Shown here piece by piece: positions 57,151 through 64,000 of a stretch of 64,000 nucleotides of DNA (the first letter of the stretch is position 1; the number at the start of each line of letters is the position of its first letter). Below the pieces are notes generated by a model that was not told where the DNA came from, did not search any database, and worked only from the letters and a program-made list of their open reading frames with translations. The position numbers were made by a program, and so were the translations under genes. Origin of the DNA: Solen grandis (lineage: Eukaryota > Mollusca > Bivalvia > Adapedonta > Solenidae); NCBI GenBank assembly GCA_021229015.1, contig CM037789.1, forward strand, positions 29,741,452 through 29,805,451, given 5' to 3'.

Positions 57151-58007
57151 CTTGAATTGTCGAAAGGTGTCAGTTGTCCGTAGTCCAGTCATCAATCTTT
57201 TGATGTTTACACACTAGAGGCCACAATTTTGATCCAATCTTCCTCAAATTTGGTCAGAATGTTTGTCTTGATAATATCTTGAACCCTTTCGAAAATGGGT
57301 CAGGTTGGATCCAAAAGTAGGTCAGTAGGGTCAAATCTTAGAACAATCTTGTTTACACACTAGAGGCCACAATTTTGATCCAATCTTCCTCAAACTTGGT
57401 CATAAATTGTTTGTCTTGATAATATCTTGAACCCTTTCAAAAATGGGTCAGGTTGGATCAAAAAGTAGGTCAGTAGGTCAAATCTTAGAAAAATCTTGTT
57501 TACACACTAGAGGCCACAATTTTGATCCAATCTTCCTCAAACTTGGTCAGAATGTTTGTCTTGATGATATCTTGAACCCTTTCGAAATTTTTATGATATC
57601 TTGAACCCTTTCGAAAATGGGTCAGGCAGTAGGTCAAATCTTAGAAAAATCTTGTTTACACACTAGAGGCCACAATTTTGATCCAATCTTCCTCAAACTT
57701 GGTCATATTGTTTGTCATGATGATATCTCGAACCAGTTTGAAAATGGGTGGGGCTGGACAGAAAAGTAGGTCAGTAGGTCAAATCTTAGAAAAATATTGT
57801 TTATACTCTGAGGGCAACATTTTTGGTCCAATCATCCTCAAACTTTGGCAGAATGTTTGTCATGATGATATCTTTTGTGGATGGGGTCAGAAAATTCCTG
57901 AACATTGTTTCACCTCATCATCTTTATTCTTAAGCAATCTGTTTTGTACAGGCAATGAATGATACTTTTTTCAGGTGAGCGATCTAGGGCCATCTTGGCC
58001 CTCTTGT
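57151..58007 (+). mobile_element. AGCTCACCTGAG-type element, copy 4
   Basis: The 5' end is worn ('gtcagttgtccgtagtcc'). Four to five internal units of about 145 bp carry 'aggccacaattttgatcc', 'ggtcagaatgtttgtc' and 'agtaggtcaaatcttag'; the end is intact: TTTCAGGTGAGCGATCTAGG, a GGCCATCTTGGCC hairpin and CTCTTGT. Same orientation as the other three copies. Confidence 0.8.
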
Positions 58008-58075
58008 AATATAAATCAACTGTAAACACTAGAAAAATGCTTTTAATATGAATCAACTGTAAACACTAGAAGGGT
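58008..58075 (+). repeat. Degenerate tandem array, right part
   Basis: Two further units with CAACTGTAAACACTAGAA, matching the array at 56755-57150. Confidence 0.8.
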
Positions 58076-58101
58076 TCATATTTTTATAACATTGATTACA
58101 G

Positions 58102-58377
58102 GATATCCTTGACAGCCAGAATGAGAAGCTAAAGAAAGACTCCGAGAAGATTGATTTCATCAAGGATCGGATAGATGCGCCCAAGAAGAGCGTCGACCCT
58201 GGGGGCGTGGTGGTCAGAATGGATCAGCCCCTGGAGCCAGTGCAACCAGTGCCAGATAACGTGAAATACGACCCAAAATCCTGGGCGGAATCGTTTGCAG
58301 CTCTGAGGAAGGAGGTGACGGTAGCCGAGGCAACGTGCGATTGGGCAAACCAGCCCAAGGCATCTACGGAAGTACAG
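58102..58377 (+). CDS. MAN2A: Golgi alpha-mannosidase II exon, stem to catalytic domain
   Basis: 92 codons in phase 0 (acceptor gattacag, donor CAG|GTGTGT). Begins DILDSQNEKLKKDSEKIDFI, continuing the coiled-coil stem, then a Pro/Val linker (QPLEPVQPVPDNV) and AEATCDWANQPKASTEVQ. The 'C-W-' segment before the catalytic domain is comparable to the ADCLFA-type linker in vertebrate MAN2A. Confidence 0.85.
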
Positions 58378-59029
58378 GTGTGTTTTGTCTGATGAATCTT
58401 TGTTTTCATTGTTTAACATAATACAACAATACTGTAGAATCATACATTTTCCTGGGGGACTAATTTTTGTCGATTTTGTGGACAGCTTTATCTTCGAATA
58501 TTAATCGCCATAAAATCTATTTTAGACACAGGCCTCACATTTTCTATCACATAAATCTACAAATATATGTAACATTGAAATAGACAAAAATTCAGAGTCT
58601 ATGAAATTTAATATCAACGAATATTATTGATTCTACTGTAAATGACTAAATGAAAGTTTTGTATGTGTAAGTGTTTTCCCCCATATTTAAATACAAAGTA
58701 CCATAGGTCTTTTTACTGATAATAGAGAAGGCCTTTTTACCATATTTTTGGGAACCAAAAAACACAAAAAAAGACAGTTTTCTTGAGTTTGATGAAAGTA
58801 AAGTCCTGGGATAAATAGCAAATTTGCAAAAAATTGCATGAATTTAAGACATTTTCAGAGGGAAAAATGCCTCTTAACAATGCCTAATAGGTGTCTTCCA
58901 ATCCAAAATTGTCTTTAGATGAATTTTTTTTTTCATGCCAGCATAACTTTACTTTAGGATTCTTCTCGCCACCCCCTTTAAACAGCATAAATCAATGAAT
59001 TTATACTTGAAATACCTAATCCTTTCCAG
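58378..59029. other. Mannosidase intron, no feature
   Basis: AT-rich; ends in the acceptor aatcctttccag. Confidence 0.45.
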
Positions 59030-59177
59030 ATACCTGTTGTAATGCAGTCACTGCCGTTTGACAATCCAGACGGTGGTGCCTGGAAGCAGGGCTGGAAGGT
59101 GACATATAAGGCTGAAGAGTGGAATGCTGGGAACCAGCTGAAGGTGTTCGTGGTTCCCCACTCCCATAATGATCCAG
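59030..59177 (+). CDS. MAN2A: Golgi alpha-mannosidase II exon with zinc-binding HND motif
   Basis: Encodes IPVVMQSLPFDNPDGGAWKQ, GWKVTYKAEEWNAGN and QLKVFVVPHSHNDP, the start of the GH38 catalytic domain. H224 and D226 of the reconstructed protein correspond to the zinc ligands His90 and Asp92 of the Drosophila Golgi enzyme. FDNPDGG-WKQG is specific to the Golgi (MAN2A) branch rather than the lysosomal one. It ends with one base of the Gly codon (CCA-G|GTACAG). Confidence 0.95.
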
Positions 59178-59454
59178 GTACAGACCGATACATCTCTCCA
59201 TGTTTAATCACTTTGACGTCATTCACTATTCTCTATGAAAAAGATCTCTGATTTAATAAGGCCCCATATTAGATCTGTATCCTCTTACCTGCATTTTATA
59301 ATCAGTTTCTTGTTGCATAGTTTAAGTTCATAGCCAACAACTTTGTTATTTCTCACAGTCAAAGTTAATTGATTTATTACACTGTCACATCACAGTTGGT
59401 GTATAGTTATAATGTACAAGTGTTATCCTACATGGGAATCCATAGTAGCACAAT

Positions 59455-60545
59455 TTCATGTTTAGTGTGATAATGTATAGGTTTCATGTTTAGTGTGATA
59501 ATGTATAGGTTACATGTTTAGTGTGATAATGTATAGGTTACATGTCTAGTGTGATAATGTATAGGTTACATGTTTAGTGTGATAATGTATAGGTTACATG
59601 TTTAGTGTGATAATGTATAGGTTACATGTTTAGTGTGATAATGTATAGGTTACATGTCTAGTGTGATAATGTATAGGTTACATGTCTAGTGTGATAATGT
59701 ATAGGTAACATGTCTAGTGTGATAATGTATAGGTAACATGTTTAGTGTGATCGTGTATAGGTAACATGTTTAGTGTGATAATGTATAGGTAACATGTTTA
59801 GTGTGATAATGTATAGGTAACATGTTTAGTGTGATAATGTATAGGTAACATGTTTAGTGTGATAATGTATAGGTAACATGTTTAGTGTGATAATGTATAG
59901 GTAACATGTTTAGTGTGATAATGTATAGGTAACATGTTTAGTGTGATCGTGTATAGGTAACATGTTTAGTGTGATAATGTATAGGTAACATGTTTAGTGT
60001 GATCGTGTATAGGTAACATGTTTAGTGTGATAATGTATAGGTAACATGTTTAGTGTGATCGTGTATAGGTAACATGTTTAGTGTGATCGTGTATAGGTAA
60101 CATGTTTAGTGTGATAATGTATAGGTAACATGTTTAGTGTGATCGTGTATAGGTAACATGTTTAGTGTGATAATGTATAGGTAACATGTTTAGTGTGATC
60201 GTGTATAGGTAACATGTTTAGTGTGATCGTGTATAGGTAACATGTTTAGTGTGATCGTGTATAGGTAACATGTTTAGTGTGATAATGTATAGGTAACATG
60301 TTAGTGTGATAATGTATAGGTTACATGTTTAGTGTGATAATGTATAGGTTAACATGTTTAGTTGATATGTATAGTAATATGTTAGTGTGATAATGTATAG
60401 GTTACATGTTCAGTGTGATAATGTATAGGTTACATGTTCAGTTTGATAATGTATAGGTTACATGTTCAGTTTGATAATGTATAGGTTACATGTTTAGTGT
60501 GATAATGTATAGGTTACATGTCCAGTGTGATATGTAATGGGTAAC
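59455..60545 (+). repeat. 28-bp tandem array (acatgtttagtgtgataatg), about 39 units
   Basis: Units contain ACATGTTTAGTGTGATAATG (or GATCGTG) followed by TATAGGTA or TATAGGTT. The aatg and cgtg variants alternate in the centre (59750-60260), a higher-order pattern; the ggttac form dominates both ends and ggtaac the centre. Every ggtaac unit contains AG|GTAAC, a good 5' splice-site match. Decays at 60350-60545. It lies in the intron between the HND exon and the next catalytic exon. Confidence 0.95.
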
Positions 60546-60767
60546 ACATGTTTTGTTAATCGTGTAGCAAAATTTAACCCTTGCTTCACAAAATAGTAGA
60601 TGGATTCTTAGAAATCATTGCTTTGTCCTTCTCTTTAGCGTTTTGGTACATCACCTTAATACAACAGGTTTGGATTCATTAGGGAGAAAATTATCACCTT
60701 AAATGATAGCTTAAATTTAATTGCAAAGAACTTTGAACAATGCCTTGAACATTAATTTTCTCTGCAG

Positions 60768-60939
60768 GTTGGGTGAAGACATATGAGGATTACTACAAGC
60801 TACAGACAAAGCATATTCTCGACTTGATGCTGGAAAAGTTACAGAAGTTTCCCGAGATGAAGTTTATCTATGCAGAGATTTCCTTCTTTCACATGTGGTG
60901 GAATGAACAATCTACTGCAAACCGAGAAATTGTGAAAAG
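60768..60939 (+). CDS. MAN2A: Golgi alpha-mannosidase II exon GWVKTYEDYY...
   Basis: Starts with GT completing the Gly codon: WVKTYEDYYKLQTKHILD, LMLEKLQKFPEMKFIYAEIS and FFHMWWNEQSTANREIVK. It matches GWLKTFNDYF...FIWSEISYLSKWW of vertebrate MAN2A. Acceptor tctctgcag; donor AAAAG|GTTAGG, less usual at +4 to +6, leaves two bases (AG) of an Arg codon. Confidence 0.94.
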
Positions 60940-61009
60940 GTTAGGGTTTTTTTTTCTCCCCTACATTGTCAGGTGTTGTTCATAGGCATCCTCCCCTCTG
61001 AACATTTCT

Positions 61010-61219
61010 TTAACCCTTTTCCTCATGAATGTTTGTGTCCAGATTTATGACTTGATGAATATTCATTGAACTTTAAACGGAAAATTCAACAATTTTCTTT
61101 TTTCTGTACTAAGCAGACTGTGTACAATCTGAGCTTCAGTTTGTATGAGCAAACAGAGAAGACAGTCTGTTCTGCCTGCCAATTGCATCAAAATGAGTCT
61201 ATATGAAGTAAAGGGCTAA
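61010..61219 (+). mobile_element. Diverged relative of the MITE family
   Basis: Starts TTAACCCTTTTCCTCATGAA and ends TATATGAAGTAAAGGGCTAA, with 'gtatgagcaaacagagaag' inside. It keeps the piggyBac-like ends but has another internal sequence from the 242-bp MITE, so it is a sister family sharing the termini. Confidence 0.65.
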
Positions 61220-61819
61220 ATTCTTGCAGTTTTCCTTAAAATTGCTATTTATCCCAGGGTAAAATTTCCACTTCAAGAAAATGGTGCTTTACACTCCTTC
61301 CCCCCACCCCCAAAATAAAATAGAAATATGGTTTAAGGCCAATTTTCTATCATCAGAAAAATAAAACTCGAGCCATATTGAATCTTACTGATCTATGAAT
61401 GTATAAGAAAAATACAATTATTTTTACATTGACATTTCTCACCACTCTGGGTCCAATGTTGCTTCTTTTCTTACAAGGAAGTCCATGATTGACTTACTGA
61501 AGGTTGATTTTCTACCGAGAGTCTCGTTGGAGTCTTTCTCCGCCTGTAATTTGACAGCTGTATGACTTTATACAAACACAGCAAAAGAAAACTCCCAAAC
61601 AGCAGTGCCATGACCACTTGTGGAATATAATGTTATCTTATACTTAAGTTTTAATATTTTATCTATTTTGCTTAAAAATATTTTTTCACCCTCATGAAAT
61701 ATAATTCAATCATACACTGATGTAAACAGTTTAGCTTGTTTTAATCAAACTGGTATTTCTTTGACCTTCTTGAAATATAATTCAGTCATACACTAAAGGT
61801 AACAATATATTATTCATAT

Positions 61820-62357
61820 ATTTAAGAACAAAACAGCCCCATAAAATTTGATGACTAAATATCAAAATGATTTTTAATGACAAAATGTCAAATTATATAT
61901 TGATGATAGAATTCCATGTAGTTTGTAACAATATCAGATGAATTTGATACAAATATCACATGATTGTAAATTACATGATTTGTAACTATCAATATATTGA
62001 TCACATGTATGATAAAATATCAACATGATATTTGATAACAAAATATCAACATGATATTTGATAACAAAATATCAACATGATATTTGATGACTTAATATCA
62101 ATATGATACATGTATTTGATGACAAAATATTCCCATGATAATTAATAACAAAATATCAATATGATATTTGATGACTTAATATCAATATGATATTTGATGA
62201 TTGTGATGACAATATATCAATATGATATTTGATGACTACATTCCAATATATTTAATGATGATATATCAATATGATATTTGATGACTTCAGTCTAATTGAT
62301 GACAAAATATCAACATGATATTTGATGACAAAATATCAATATGATATTTGATGACAG
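61820..62357 (+). repeat. 26-bp degenerate tandem array running into a 3' splice site
   Basis: Units contain ATATCAATATGATATTTGAT followed by GAC(A/T) with several variants (acaaaatatcaacatg, actta-atatcaatatg). The array becomes more regular towards 62357 and its last unit supplies 'gatatttgatgacag', the acceptor of the next exon. Confidence 0.88.
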
Positions 62358-62485
62358 GCTGGTGCGGCAGGGACGGCTGGAGATTGTAACGGGAGGCTGG
62401 GTGATGAACGATGAAGCCAACACTCACTACTTTGCCATGCTGGACCAGCTGCTGGAGGGACATCAATGGCTCCAGGGAACTCTGG
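62358..62485 (+). CDS. MAN2A: Golgi alpha-mannosidase II exon RLVRQGRLEIVTGGWVM...
   Basis: Completes the Arg codon and encodes LVRQGRLEIVTGGWVMNDEA, NTHYFAMLDQLLEGHQWL and QGTLG, matching LEIVTGGWVMPDEATPHYFA in other MAN2A proteins. Acceptor gatgacag, with no pyrimidine tract because the intron end is repeat sequence; donor CTGG|GTGAGA. Confidence 0.95.
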
Positions 62486-62965
62486 GTGAGAATCCCGCAC
62501 CGTATTTATCATACCTTTCTAACATAGTGACGCTGGAGCTATATAGGAATCACGCTTGTCATGGTCAAATCTTGCCCTACACTTGAATTATAGGAAGTTT
62601 TGTAACTCTTGTTGTTAGTGCCTTCACTCTTGGACTTATGGTTCATTATAATAAGACCAACAGGCAGACAAGTGCAGATAACTGTGTCAAGGATTTTGTA
62701 GGAATCTGACTTCTTTTTCGAAAGTGAAAGCAGGGGTATTAATCAACTTCAGAGATAGTTCTAGCTTTACTACTGATTGTTGATCTTGTGTTGACTCTTG
62801 TAACCAGTGTAACACCAGATCAACCTGCACGCAGCTCTCATAATGATTCAAATACTGTTTATGGTACATAAAACCCAGAAAGTAAACAACCTAATAAAAA
62901 TATTTCTTTGTATACCTGTCTCAGGTGCATGAATGTCAGCAGGCTATTTGTGGATTGTAAAATTG
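62486..62965. other. Mannosidase intron, no feature
   Basis: A faint MITE-centre echo ('ccagatcaacctgcacg') at 62816; otherwise none. Confidence 0.4.
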
Positions 62966-63285
62966 ACTGTCCTCGGTAGCCAAGTGGTTAGAGTGTCTGC
63001 CTCGGGAACCGGAGGTCATGGGTTCGATCCATGGCTGTGACATACCAAAGTCATAAAAAATGGCACTAGTATATAGCTCCCTTGCTTGGTGTTCAGCATA
63101 TAAAGGTAGTTCCGAGACTAGTTGGCCTGGTGTCAGGATTATGTGACTGGGTGTGGTATCATGCCACATGTCTACGGCGTGATACTGCAGTATGGCAGCA
63201 CTATATCTGTCTCAAATAGACATCGTCTCCAAATGACTGAAATATTGTTGATTGGACGTTAAACCCAACACATAACAACACAAAA
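62966..63285 (+). mobile_element. tRNA-derived SINE, near full length
   Basis: tRNA-like head with A box 'tagccaagtggttag' and B box GGTTCGATCC ('catgggttcgatccatgg'). The body has 'ctcccttgcttggtgttc' and 'tggcctggtgtcaggatta', and the tail 'gactgaaatattgttgattg' is followed by 'gacgttaaaccca', typical of bivalve SINE 3' ends. A fragment of the same body is at 35635-35712. Confidence 0.8.
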
Positions 63286-63564
63286 CCCTTCACACCATAG
63301 TGAGACATTTTGACCACTTGACAAACAGAGCAGATCCAGAAAGTAGGTGTCTAATCATGGTCTCCTCTGCTTGCTCATACAAAAGTGTAGCATAAATTTT
63401 TCACAGTATGCATGACAAAAACATATTCACTGTTTCCTATACCATCAGTAAATAAATCTGTTCAGGAAATCAATAGCTTTCAATTTATAATTCTGTAAAT
63501 GAATATTTCTTAGGAAAAGGGTTGTACATTTAATCAAACTGTATTTTTTGTTCACTTAACACAG

Positions 63565-63738
63565 GTGCGAAACCGTCAGCCGGCTGGGCTATTGATCCAT
63601 TTGGTCACACCCCGACAATGGCGTATCTTCTACGCAGGTCCGGACTGAACAGCATGTTGATCCAGAGGGTCCATTACGCCATCAAGAAATATCTGGCCAA
63701 GAACAAACAGCTGGAGTTTATGTGGAGACAGAACTGGG
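63565..63738 (+). CDS. MAN2A: Golgi alpha-mannosidase II exon with catalytic nucleophile
   Basis: Encodes [40 protein letters not shown] and [18 protein letters not shown]. The Asp of AIDPFGH (residue 338 of the reconstructed protein) corresponds to the nucleophile and zinc ligand Asp204 of the Drosophila enzyme. Acceptor cttaacacag; donor TGGG|GTAAGG leaves one G of the next codon. Intact. Confidence 0.96.
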
Positions 63739-63991
63739 GTAAGGGAGATAATCCTGTTATATCCAAAACTTTAGGGGTGATAATTTTGGTTGAAATATAT
63801 ATTATAATGTGCGGAAATTAATGTTGAAAAAATATTGAATGGTGGTAAACATGTGACATGATACATTTTGTAAGAGAGAAATATCTGATTATGACTAATA
63901 TTGTCTCAGTAAATCAGGAGTTGTGGCCCTTGCATCATAAAAAACCAGATTTCACTTTGTTTTTATTCTAGGATCTTCCTTTCTTGATCAG

Positions 63992-64000
63992 ATTCTATGA
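63992..64000 (+). CDS. MAN2A: Start of the next alpha-mannosidase II exon (cut by window edge)
   Basis: Two acceptors are possible. Using TTCTAG at 63971 gives Gly-Ser-Ser-Phe... and then an in-frame TGA at 63998-64000. Using CTTGATCAG at 63991, which follows a better pyrimidine tract, the codon becomes G|AT = Asp and the protein reads ...RQNW-D-S-M, matching the conserved NWD/IWD of Golgi mannosidases. I choose the second. Confidence 0.7.
   Translation: ML

Noticed and set aside
62966..63040. Functional tRNA gene
   Set aside because: The promoter boxes are good but the sequence continues into a SINE body and tail, and no proper acceptor stem closes; the same holds for 30605, 52444 and 55990.

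Overview
The window is intron-rich, AT-rich animal DNA full of tandem arrays, short palindromic transposons and tRNA-derived SINEs. The repeat families and the protein sequences point to a lophotrochozoan, most likely a bivalve mollusc (inference; no species marker is present). A 100-base run of N at 50001-50100 is a scaffold gap, so the order of the two halves is only as good as the assembly.

Left part (about 1.0-27.2 kb, + strand): six internal exons of MON2, the Sec7-less relative of the large ARF-GEFs that works in endosome-to-Golgi transport. Exon phases join cleanly, but the second exon carries a 1-base frameshift near 3258, and the last part of the protein (roughly the final 250 residues) was not found before the next genes begin. 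The introns hold a dead RTE-like non-LTR retrotransposon (7.6-10.8 kb) with endonuclease, reverse transcriptase and a PHD-like zinc finger, many copies of a TTAA-flanked piggyBac-like MITE, several AGCTCACCTGAG-ended elements, and five tandem arrays. Two arrays (46-bp and 25-bp units) are tandem copies of the exon/5' splice-site junctions they abut. A third (28-bp) is 32 copies of the MITE's own terminus.

Middle part (27.2-50 kb): mostly non-coding. It includes a 390-bp inverted duplication (30110-30502 / 32389-32778) whose right arm is fused to half a MITE, then one intronless coding exon on the - strand (38851-39600) for a PAR/CES-2/NFIL3-like bZIP factor. The likely first exon and promoter of this gene are near 44.33-44.67 kb, where a CRE (TGACGTCA) lies next to a perfect PAR-bZIP/E4BP4 site (GTTACGTAAT). 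That arrangement suggests autoregulation. Its intron carries a cluster of CRE variants.

Right part (50.1-64 kb): a CpG-richer, apparently intergenic stretch with microsatellites, then the 5' two-fifths of a Golgi alpha-mannosidase II gene (+ strand, 55.6 kb to the window edge). It has a type II membrane anchor, a coiled-coil stem, the zinc-binding HND motif and the nucleophile motif AIDPFGH. Its introns contain a 28-bp array with a 5'-splice-site-like motif in every unit and a 26-bp array that runs directly into a 3' splice site. The most notable signal in the window is this repeated coupling of tandem arrays to splice junctions.
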